DNA from: Streptococcus mitis
GTDB lineage: Bacteria; Bacillota; Bacilli; Lactobacillales; Streptococcaceae
DNA: 64,000 bases
Assembly (NCBI RefSeq): GCF_001281025.1
Contig: NZ_CP012646.1
Span: 835,001 to 899,000, forward strand
Direction of reading: 5' to 3'
A program made the translations under genes and the position numbers. Under the pieces are notes generated by a model. That model was not told the DNA's origin. It ran no database searches and saw only the letters and a program-made list of their open reading frames with translations. Position 1 is the stretch's first letter. Every line of letters starts with the position of its first letter. This document shows, in pieces, positions 55,447 to 62,942 of this stretch.

Positions 55447-58143
55447 ATGTCAAAAGAACAAAAACGCCAAGCGTTTTACACTCAAAGTCCTGAAGAGGTT
55501 TTGAAGGCTGTGGATGCGACCGAGCAAGGTTTGTCATCAAGTGAGGCGGAAAAGCGCCTTGCCGAATTTGGCCACAATGAACTCGAAGAGGGTGAGAAAC
55601 GATCAATCCTGGTCAAATTCATCGAACAGTTTAAGGATTTGATGATTATCATCCTAGTTGCGGCAGCTATCTTGTCAGTCGTGACTTCTGGTGGAGAAGA
55701 TATTGCAGATGCCATCATTATCTTAGCCGTGGTTATCATCAATGCTGCCTTCGGTGTTTACCAAGAAGGAAAAGCAGAAGAAGCCATTGAAGCCCTCAAA
55801 TCTATGTCCAGTCCAGCTGCTCGCGTTCTTCGTGATGGGCATATGGCGGAGATTGACTCTAAAGAATTGGTACCAGGAGATATCGTTGCCCTCGAAGCAG
55901 GTGATGTAGTACCAGCAGACCTACGTTTACTAGAAGCCAACTCTCTTAAAATTGAAGAAGCAGCTCTTACAGGTGAGTCTGTGCCAGTCGAAAAAGACTT
56001 GACAGTTGAACTTGCTGCAGATGCTGGTATTGGTGACCGTGTCAATATGGCCTTCCAAAACTCAAATGTGACTTATGGTCGTGGTCTTGGTGTTGTTATC
56101 AATACAGGGATGTACACTGAAGTTGGTCACATCGCAGGTATGCTCCAAGATGCGGATGAGACGGATACACCACTTAAACAAAACTTGAATAACCTTTCTA
56201 AGGTCTTGACCTATGCTATCTTGGTCATTGCCCTTGTTACTTTTGTAGTGGGTGTCTTCATTCAAGGGAAAAATCCACTTGGTGAGTTGATGACCTCTGT
56301 TGCGCTTGCCGTTGCAGCCATCCCAGAAGGACTTCCTGCTATCGTGACCATCGTTCTTGCCCTTGGTACTCAAGTTTTGGCCAAACGAAACTCTATCGTT
56401 CGTAAGTTGCCAGCTGTAGAAACGCTTGGTTCAACTGAAATCATCGCTTCTGATAAGACTGGTACGCTTACCATGAACAAGATGACCGTCGAAAAAGTCT
56501 TCTATGATGCAGTCCTACATGACTCTGCTGATGACATTGAACTCGGCTTGGACATGCCTCTTCTTCGTTCTGTAGTTTTGGCTAATGATACCAAGATTGA
56601 TGCAGAAGGAAACCTGATCGGAGATCCAACCGAAACAGCCTTTATCCAATATGCCTTGGACAAGGGCTACGATGTGAAAGGATTTTTAGAGAAATATCCT
56701 CGTGTGGCTGAGTTGCCATTTGACTCTGACCGTAAGCTCATGTCAACGGTTCACCCATTGCCAGATGGTAAATTCCTTGTAGCGGTCAAGGGTGCCCCAG
56801 ACCAACTTTTGAAACGTTGTGTTCTTCGTGATAAAGCTGGGGATATTGCTCCGATTGATGAGAAGGTTACAAACCTCATTCACACAAACAACTCTGAAAT
56901 GGCTCACCAAGCCTTGCGTGTCCTCGCAGGTGCTTATAAGATTATTGACAGCATTCCAGAAAACCTGACTTCTGAAGAGCTTGAAAATGATTTAATCTTT
57001 ACTGGTTTGATTGGGATGATTGACCCTGAACGTCCTGAAGCTGCTGAGGCTGTTCGTGTGGCTAAGGAAGCGGGAATTCGTCCAATCATGATTACGGGTG
57101 ACCATCAAGACACTGCAGAAGCTATTGCCAAACGTTTGGGAATCATCGATGCAAATGATACAGAAGGACACGTTTTAACTGGTGCTGAGCTCAACGAACT
57201 GTCAGATGAAGACTTTGAAAAAGTAGTTGGTCAATACTCTGTTTATGCCCGTGTATCTCCAGAACACAAGGTTCGTATCGTCAAGGCTTGGCAAAAACAA
57301 GGTAAAGTCGTTGCCATGACAGGTGATGGTGTCAATGATGCGCCAGCTCTGAAAACAGCCGACATCGGTATCGGTATGGGAATCACTGGTACAGAGGTTT
57401 CTAAGGGGGCTTCTGACATGATTCTTGCAGATGATAACTTTGCGACTATTATCGTTGCAGTGGAAGAAGGACGTAAGGTCTTCTCAAACATTCAAAAGAC
57501 TATTCAGTACCTACTTTCTGCCAATACTGCTGAAGTATTAACTATCTTCCTATCAACCTTGTTTGGTTGGGATGTCTTACAGCCAGTTCATCTTTTGTGG
57601 ATCAACTTGGTAACCGATACTTTCCCAGCTATCGCTCTAGGTGTTGAGCCAGCTGAGCCTGGTGTCATGAACCATAAACCACGTGGACGCAAGGCAAGCT
57701 TCTTCTCAGGTGGTGTTTTGAGTTCTATCATCTATCAAGGTGTACTCCAAGCAACTATTGTTATGAGTGTTTATGGTCTTGCGATTGCTTACCCAGTTCA
57801 TGTGGGTGACAATCATGCCATTCATGCAGATGCCCTAACTATGGCCTTTGCAACCCTTGGTTTAATTCAGCTCTTCCATGCTTATAATGTCAAGTCTGTT
57901 TACCAATCCATCTTGACAGTTGGACCATTCAAGTCTAAGACCTTCAACTGGTCTATCTTGGTATCCTTCATCCTTCTTATGGCAACAATTGTCGTAGAAC
58001 CGCTTGAAGGAATCTTCCACGTAACCAAACTAGACTTGTCACAATGGGGAATCGTTATGGGCGGAAGCTTCTCAATGATTATCATCGTCGAAATCGTTAA
58101 GTTTGTTCAACGTAAACTTGGCTTTGATAAGAATGCGATTTAA
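55447..58143 (+). CDS. mgtA: P-type Ca2+/Mn2+-exporting ATPase (MgtA/CaxP)
   Basis: This 898-residue P2A-type ATPase has the phosphorylation motif DKTGTLT (Asp at about residue 336), the TGES actuator loop (about 177-180), the ion-binding PEGLPA in helix 4 (about 292-297), and the hinge TGDGVNDAPALKTADIGIGMG (about 624-644). Ten membrane helices are predicted. The pneumococcal orthologue exports Ca2+ and is induced through the Mn2+ riboswitch to relieve manganese stress. ATG 55447 is chosen because AAGGAGGAGA lies 6 nt upstream; ATG 55399 would put this ribosome site inside the gene. The divergent neighbour mntE also exports Mn2+. Confidence 0.94.
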   Translation: MSKEQKRQAFYTQSPEEVLKAVDATEQGLSSSEAEKRLAEFGHNELEEGEKRSILVKFIEQFKDLMIIILVAAAILSVVTSGGEDIADAIIILAVVIINAAFGVYQEGKAEEAIEALKSMSSPAARVLRDGHMAEIDSKELVPGDIVALEAGDVVPADLRLLEANSLKIEEAALTGESVPVEKDLTVELAADAGIGDRVNMAFQNSNVTYGRGLGVVINTGMYTEVGHIAGMLQDADETDTPLKQNLNNLSKVLTYAILVIALVTFVVGVFIQGKNPLGELMTSVALAVAAIPEGLPAIVTIVLALGTQVLAKRNSIVRKLPAVETLGSTEIIASDKTGTLTMNKMTVEKVFYDAVLHDSADDIELGLDMPLLRSVVLANDTKIDAEGNLIGDPTETAFIQYALDKGYDVKGFLEKYPRVAELPFDSDRKLMSTVHPLPDGKFLVAVKGAPDQLLKRCVLRDKAGDIAPIDEKVTNLIHTNNSEMAHQALRVLAGAYKIIDSIPENLTSEELENDLIFTGLIGMIDPERPEAAEAVRVAKEAGIRPIMITGDHQDTAEAIAKRLGIIDANDTEGHVLTGAELNELSDEDFEKVVGQYSVYARVSPEHKVRIVKAWQKQGKVVAMTGDGVNDAPALKTADIGIGMGITGTEVSKGASDMILADDNFATIIVAVEEGRKVFSNIQKTIQYLLSANTAEVLTIFLSTLFGWDVLQPVHLLWINLVTDTFPAIALGVEPAEPGVMNHKPRGRKASFFSGGVLSSIIYQGVLQATIVMSVYGLAIAYPVHVGDNHAIHADALTMAFATLGLIQLFHAYNVKSVYQSILTVGPFKSKTFNWSILVSFILLMATIVVEPLEGIFHVTKLDLSQWGIVMGGSFSMIIIVEIVKFVQRKLGFDKNAI

Positions 58144-58169
58144 AAAAAGTCATCTTCGGATGGCTTTTT
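58144..58169 (+). terminator. Intrinsic terminator with UUCG tetraloop after mgtA
   Basis: An 11-bp stem AAAAAGTCATC/GATGGCTTTTT (one G-T pair) closed by TTCG, an unusually stable loop. Confidence 0.85.
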
Positions 58170-58209
58170 GCTACAGTTGAAGGAAAGGGCTTGCAGTTAT
58201 CGGCTTTTG

Positions 58210-58227
58210 TGCTATAATTGCTATAAT
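58210..58227 (+). promoter_or_regulatory. Two tandem extended -10 boxes before the deformylase gene
   Basis: TGCTATAAT occurs at 58210-58218 and again at 58219-58227, offset by exactly 9 bp. Either could start the transcript. Confidence 0.6.
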
Positions 58228-58256
58228 ATAGTAAAAAGTAAGAGGAGTGTGAGGAA

Positions 58257-58667
58257 GTGGAAAAGAAAATTGTGAAGGATATTTTGTTTTTATCTCAGGT
58301 ATCTCAGCCGGCAAGTCAGGATGATCTGTATCTTGCCAGAGATTTACAGGATACGCTTTTAGCCAATCGTGAGACCTGTGTCGGTCTGGCTGCCAATATG
58401 ATTGGGGTGCAGAAGCGCGTGATTATTTTTAATCTTGGCTTGGTTCCTATGGTCATGTTTAATCCTGTTCTCAAGTCTTTTTCAGGACCTTATGATACAG
58501 AAGAAGGCTGTTTGTCCTTGACAGGTGTGAGACCCACTAAGCGTTATGAAACTATAAGGGTTGCCTATCGTGATAGCAAGTGGCAGGAACAGACCATCAC
58601 CTTGACAGGCTTCCCAGCCCAGATTTGTCAGCATGAACTGGATCACTTGGAAGGACGAATCATTTAG
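58257..58667 (+). CDS. Peptide deformylase-like protein, short form
   Basis: At 136 residues this is shorter than the main streptococcal deformylase (about 200). All three zinc motifs are present: VGLAANMIG (residues about 42-50, GxGLAA type), EGCLSLTG (about 83-90) and QHELDHLEG (about 123-131, HExxH). It should therefore be able to remove the formyl group from new proteins, though it ends right after the HExxH helix and the C-terminal part is minimal. It starts at GTG 58257 with AGAGGAGTG upstream; there is no ATG alternative nearby. The next gene follows 11 bp later. It is probably a secondary deformylase. Confidence 0.85.
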   Translation: MEKKIVKDILFLSQVSQPASQDDLYLARDLQDTLLANRETCVGLAANMIGVQKRVIIFNLGLVPMVMFNPVLKSFSGPYDTEEGCLSLTGVRPTKRYETIRVAYRDSKWQEQTITLTGFPAQICQHELDHLEGRII

Positions 58668-58678
58668 GAGGAAAGCAA

Positions 58679-60274
58679 ATGAAACGAATAGTCTTTGAAC
58701 TTATTTTTATCGCAACGACCTGGTATATCTTTTTACCGCCTCTTAACCTGACCAGCTGGGAATTTATCTTTTTCCTTTGTGGGCATTTGTTAGTTGTAGC
58801 AGTCTTATTTGGCTTTGGCAAGGGGATAAACCTTGTCAAAACGGTTCATGTGCGCCACGGCAAGGCGGAAGCTGCCTTAAATCTAGAGGGTTTCAAAATC
58901 AATCGGTTAGGGAAAGCTCTTTTAGTTTCTATTGGAGGAATTCTTCTCTTGGCAGCTTTGGTTTCCTTGGTGACTTCTAGCATTTTTCAGGCTAAAAATT
59001 ATGCCAATGTAGTCACGGTTACGGAAAAAGACTTTACTGATTTTCCTAAGACTGATACCAGTAAGGTTCCTATCTTAGATAGAAGTACCGCTGAAAAAAT
59101 TGGTGACCGCTACTTGGGTTCCCTAACAGATAAGGTGTCGCAGTACGTAGCGGCAGATACCTATACCCAATTGACAATTGATGGGAAGCCTTATCGGGTT
59201 ACACCACTAGAATACGCGGATCCTATCAAGTGGTTTAATAATCAAGCCAAGGGAATCGGCGAGTATATCAAGGTAGACATGGTGACTGGTAATGCGGACT
59301 TGGTGGACTTGAAGACACCAATCAAGTATTCGGACTCGGAGTATTTTAACCGTGATGTCAAACGCCACCTGCGCTTGAAGTACCCAACCAAGATCTTTAA
59401 AACTCCATCTTTCGAGGTGGACGATGAGGGTAATCCTTTCTATGTAGCAACGGTTTACCAAAAGCAATTTGGGCTTGCGGTTCCTCGTCCTGTTTCAGTC
59501 ATTATCTTGGACGCCACAAATGGAGAGACCAAGGAATACAGCTTATCAGATGTTCCAGAATGGGTGGACAGGGTTTATCCAGCTGAGGAAACCATTGAGC
59601 AAATCAACTACAACGGCAAGTACAAGGACGGTTTCTGGAATGCCATGATTTCCAAGAAAAACGTGACCCAGACTACCAAGGGCTATAATTACTTGTCTAT
59701 CGGCAATGATATCTATCTCTACACAGGTGTGACGTCGGCTAATGCAGATGAAAGTAATCTTGGTTTTATCCTTGAAAATATGCGGACAGGAGAAATCACT
59801 AAGTACAGCTTGGCTTCCGCGACCGAAGAATCAGCCCGTGAATCAGCCGAAGGTGCTGTTCAGGAGAAATCCTACAAGGCAACCTTCCCAATCCTCATCA
59901 ACCTTAATGACAAGCCTCTCTACATCATGGGCTTGAAGGACAATGCTGGCTTGGTCAAAGAGTATGCTCTGGTAGACGCAGTCGAGTACCAAAATGTTAT
60001 TGTAGCAACGACAGTGGAAGAACTGCTCAGCAAGTATGCCAATAAAAACGACCTTGAAATTGACAATGCAACGACAGAAAGCATCAAGGGTGTGGTAGCA
60101 GACCTCAAATCAGCTGTTATCAAGGGAGACACCGTCTACTTCTTTAAAGTTGATGGCAAGATTTATAAGGTCAAGGCCTCTGTATCAGATGACCTTCCTT
60201 ACCTTGAAAATGGTAAAACCTTCGAAGGACAAGTAGGAAAAGACAACTATCTCAAGACCTTTAAAGTTCAGTAA
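58679..60274 (+). CDS. Membrane protein with large extracellular domain, function unknown
   Basis: This 531-residue protein has three predicted membrane helices, at about residues 4-20, 28-48 and 79-103 (ALLVSIGGILLLAALVSLVTS), followed by a soluble domain of about 425 residues probably outside the cell. That domain has repeated beta-rich patterns (YRVTPLEYADPIKWF, FEVDDEGNPFYVATVY, YNYLSIGNDIYLYTGVTS) and no Cys. I do not recognise a family; from memory an unnamed orthologue lies at the same place in pneumococcus. It is co-transcribed with the deformylase gene (11-bp gap, GGAGG ribosome site). No catalytic motif is seen. Confidence 0.75.
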   Translation: MKRIVFELIFIATTWYIFLPPLNLTSWEFIFFLCGHLLVVAVLFGFGKGINLVKTVHVRHGKAEAALNLEGFKINRLGKALLVSIGGILLLAALVSLVTSSIFQAKNYANVVTVTEKDFTDFPKTDTSKVPILDRSTAEKIGDRYLGSLTDKVSQYVAADTYTQLTIDGKPYRVTPLEYADPIKWFNNQAKGIGEYIKVDMVTGNADLVDLKTPIKYSDSEYFNRDVKRHLRLKYPTKIFKTPSFEVDDEGNPFYVATVYQKQFGLAVPRPVSVIILDATNGETKEYSLSDVPEWVDRVYPAEETIEQINYNGKYKDGFWNAMISKKNVTQTTKGYNYLSIGNDIYLYTGVTSANADESNLGFILENMRTGEITKYSLASATEESARESAEGAVQEKSYKATFPILINLNDKPLYIMGLKDNAGLVKEYALVDAVEYQNVIVATTVEELLSKYANKNDLEIDNATTESIKGVVADLKSAVIKGDTVYFFKVDGKIYKVKASVSDDLPYLENGKTFEGQVGKDNYLKTFKVQ

Positions 60275-60338
60275 GAGGAGAGGCTGGGCAAAACCTCAAT
60301 TTCAGGAAAAAATGAAGTAAATCTTTCCATCATAAAAC

Positions 60339-60382
60339 GCATAGTATCAAGATTTCTCAATTCCTGATACTATGCATTTTTT
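60339..60382 (+). terminator. Intrinsic terminator after the membrane protein gene
   Basis: A perfect 11-bp stem GCATAGTATCA/TGATACTATGC with a 15-nt loop and a TTTTTT tail. Confidence 0.8.
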
Positions 60383-60445
60383 AATTTTAATGCCTTTTTC
60401 CCCAGTCTCTTTTCAGATGAATTCCTTGGTTGTGGTTAAAAAATA

Positions 60446-60454
60446 TGCTACACT
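60446..60454 (+). promoter_or_regulatory. Extended -10 promoter of yaaA, adjacent to the start codon
   Basis: TGCTACACT at 60446-60454. The ATG is at 60461, 7 nt after the hexamer, so the predicted transcript starts at or within a base of the ATG and has no ribosome site. Confidence 0.6.
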
Positions 60455-60460
60455 ATCAAT

Positions 60461-61189
60461 ATGAAAATTTTAATCCCAACAGCAAAAGAAATGAACACAG
60501 ACTTGCCAAGTATCGAGGCAACTCCTTTAAGACCAGAAAGTCAGGCTGTGCTGGATGCCTTGGCTCTCTATTCTGTTAGTCAATTGGAGAGTTTTTACAA
60601 GGTATCAGTTGAGAAGGCAAAGGAAGAATTTCAAAATATCCAAGCTTTGCAAAGGAAAACTGCTCAACACTACCCAGCCTTGAAACTTTTTGATGGGCTC
60701 ATGTACCGCCATATCAAGAGAGATAAGTTGACCGAGGCAGAACAAGCCTATCTTGAAAATCATGTCTTTATTACCTCGGCTTTGTACGGTGTTGTTCCAG
60801 TCTTGTCACCTATGCCCCCTCACCGTTTGGACTTTTTGATGAAATTAAAAGTCACTGGTAAGACTTTAAAGAGCCATTGGAAGGCAGCCTATGATGAGGC
60901 TATGAATGGTGAAGACCTAATTTTCTCCCTCTTGTCGTCAGAGTTTGAAACTGTGTTTTCTAAGGAAATCAGAGAAAAAATGGCGACCTTCAAATTCATG
61001 GAGGACAAGGGTGGTCAGCTGAAGATTCATTCAACTATTTCCAAGAAAGCGCGTGGTGCCTTCTTGACAGCCCTGATTGAAAATCAAGTTCAAACAGTGG
61101 AGGAAGCTCGTCGCTTAAGCTTTGCAGGATTTAACTACCGAGAAGACCTGTCCCAGCAACAGGAATTGGTTTTTGTTAAGGAAGTATAG
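60461..61189 (+). CDS. yaaA: Peroxide stress protein YaaA
   Basis: This 242-residue protein is of the YaaA/UPF0246 family. In E. coli YaaA is induced by H2O2 and lowers free intracellular iron and binds DNA; the streptococcal role is inferred. The family start MKILIPTAKEMN and the segments YRHIKRDKLTEAEQAYLENH (about residues 83-102), LYGVVPVLSPMPPHRLDF (about 107-124) and KARGAFLTALIENQ match the family, including the Pro/His-rich loop. The start is ATG 60461. The -10 box ends 6 bp upstream, so the mRNA is probably leaderless, as also predicted for uvrC. A terminator shared with the convergent Mga gene follows. Confidence 0.9.
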   Translation: MKILIPTAKEMNTDLPSIEATPLRPESQAVLDALALYSVSQLESFYKVSVEKAKEEFQNIQALQRKTAQHYPALKLFDGLMYRHIKRDKLTEAEQAYLENHVFITSALYGVVPVLSPMPPHRLDFLMKLKVTGKTLKSHWKAAYDEAMNGEDLIFSLLSSEFETVFSKEIREKMATFKFMEDKGGQLKIHSTISKKARGAFLTALIENQVQTVEEARRLSFAGFNYREDLSQQQELVFVKEV

Positions 61190-61205
61190 CAATCAGATAA
61201 GAGAA

Positions 61206-61235
61206 AAAGTCAGCACGATTATGCTGACTTTTTTG
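61206..61235 (+). terminator. Bidirectional terminator between yaaA and the Mga-like gene
   Basis: AAAGTCAGCA pairs with TGCTGACTTT around a 6-nt loop, with A- and T-runs on the two sides. Confidence 0.85.
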
Positions 61236-61240
61236 ATAAC

Positions 61241-62725
61241 TTATAAAGTATTGGATAAATGAATCTCATTTGATAAAGTATTAAGATGATTAACCAAATC
61301 CATGATTGACAGATGGTTTCGACAAATAAACTTCTTGGTAATCCCTGGAATATAGAAATTAGACACGATGATATCGTAATCTGTCTGATTTAAAATCTCA
61401 GGACTTGTTTTCAATTCATCCCAAGTATCGAAGGTAAAGCGGTTATTACAGTAATAGGAAAGCATATCAACAAAGGTAAGGGATATAGCATGGTCAAAGT
61501 TACTGATAATCAAAACCTTGATAGGTGGTCGATTCTCTAACAACTGAGTAGAGAGGTTTTCAGCATGGGTTAAGATGGTGTACATCAGGTGTTCCAACTG
61601 TTCAGGATGGTCATGCTGTCCAATTGCTTGACGATATTGAGCCAGTTCTTGACGTGCACTTCCCATAAAGTCTGGGAAGTAAACTTCAAATTTTTTAATC
61701 GTCAATGCTTTTTGTTCAAATAAGATTGGGGTAGAAAAGATTTCCTGTCTTTCAAAGAAAGCAGTGTTGTGTAAATGCCAAATCAGCTCATCGTGGTTGG
61801 TAAAAGTAATCTTATATTGTTTTGATAGGCGTTCTAATATTTGACTAAGTAATTGGTAAGAGTATCTTGCTTCACTGTTTTCTTCTAAAGAGTTGAAGAA
61901 TTCTTGAGGATTTAAGAAAAGATTGTTTTGAATAAAGGATATAAAAATTTGGGCGATGATATCTGGAGTGATTTCAAGTCCCAGTTTTTCAGAGAAATGG
62001 ACAAGTAGCTCCTCAAAGTTTGGAATATTCATCAAAAGAGGATAGTATTCATCGCTAAAATGATTTGGTAAGTCGATGAAATGACCATTTTTGATGCGGT
62101 AAATACTGATAGCTATCATCAATTTGTACATTCTATAAATTGAAAATCGCATTGGATAATTCGTAATCTTATAGAAGAAATCAGCAAACTCTGTTAAATC
62201 CTCTTCAGGAAGGTCAGGAAAAGGCCAGTCTAGGAAATAATAGCGTTCAGAAAAGTATTGAGCATAAAAATAGCGAATATCAAATTCATTCCCATGTATC
62301 TCAGTTGGAGTAAAAGATAATTCAATTTGGAATTGAGAGGATAGATTTTTTGTAATATTTCGACCTAATCGATAGAGATTAGCACTACTTGAGTGAAGAT
62401 TTTCTATCGTTCGATAAATAGGCAGGCCCTCATTGAAAAACATATATTCTAGTAATTGAAAAGATTGGGAATGGGCTAGAAAATATTGATAAATATCTTC
62501 TACACTAGTGTTAACATCTAAATCAATCATAATTCCGTTAACGGAAGATTGGATGTCAATATTTGGGAAAGCTGTTCGTAATTCATTTAAATCATTTTTT
62601 AGGATTCGTTCTGTACATCCTAATTTTTCGGCAAGTGCATGTAACCTTATCCAATTACGATACTGAATTAAGGTTTCCATTACACGTAATTGTCTTTGGT
62701 CTTTTGTGGATAAAAGGTTGCGCAT
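61241..62725 (-). CDS. Mga family transcriptional regulator
   Basis: This 494-residue regulator resembles Mga of S. pyogenes and MgaSpn of S. pneumoniae (about 493 residues). The N-terminal part carries two helix-turn-helix regions: about residues 10-60 (RNWIRLHALAEKLGCTERILKNDLNELR) and a second in the Mga core (about 65-130). The middle is the PRD-like region (about 170-380). The C-terminal 100 residues fit the EIIB-like domain (PPIKVLIISNFDHAISLTF), which lets sugar phosphotransfer influence activity in Mga. The minus-strand start at 62725 has TAGGAGG upstream. It is divergent from a YSIRK surface-protein gene, as mga is next to emm, so this gene is the likely target. Confidence 0.88.
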   Translation of the reverse strand: MRNLLSTKDQRQLRVMETLIQYRNWIRLHALAEKLGCTERILKNDLNELRTAFPNIDIQSSVNGIMIDLDVNTSVEDIYQYFLAHSQSFQLLEYMFFNEGLPIYRTIENLHSSSANLYRLGRNITKNLSSQFQIELSFTPTEIHGNEFDIRYFYAQYFSERYYFLDWPFPDLPEEDLTEFADFFYKITNYPMRFSIYRMYKLMIAISIYRIKNGHFIDLPNHFSDEYYPLLMNIPNFEELLVHFSEKLGLEITPDIIAQIFISFIQNNLFLNPQEFFNSLEENSEARYSYQLLSQILERLSKQYKITFTNHDELIWHLHNTAFFERQEIFSTPILFEQKALTIKKFEVYFPDFMGSARQELAQYRQAIGQHDHPEQLEHLMYTILTHAENLSTQLLENRPPIKVLIISNFDHAISLTFVDMLSYYCNNRFTFDTWDELKTSPEILNQTDYDIIVSNFYIPGITKKFICRNHLSIMDLVNHLNTLSNEIHLSNTL

Positions 62726-62748
62726 TTAGGTATTTCCTCCTAAATTAT

Positions 62749-62767
62749 ATTGTATCATAATTATGAT
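62749..62767 (-). promoter_or_regulatory. Promoter of the Mga-like gene with a 14-bp palindrome
   Basis: On the minus strand the extended -10 TGATACAAT spans 62749-62757. The perfect palindrome ATCATAATTATGAT (62754-62767) overlaps its upstream half, a plausible autoregulatory or repressor site. Confidence 0.5.
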
Positions 62768-62813
62768 TCTTTTGTACAAAAAAACAAGAATTAAAAATAT
62801 GTACATTAAATTC

Positions 62814-62833
62814 AAAAAAAAAAAAAAAAAAAA
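62814..62833. repeat. Homopolymer run of 20 A
   Basis: Twenty consecutive A lie between the divergent Mga-like gene and the surface-protein gene, about 110 bp upstream of the latter. A run this long is prone to slippage. Confidence 0.9.
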
Positions 62834-62942
62834 TATGGCTCCATGGTACAAAAATCAGATATATTAATTTCATAGATAATATTGATTAATGCCTCAAATA
62901 GTTGTAAATTGTAAACTATAAAATACTATCTAGGAGTTTAAA

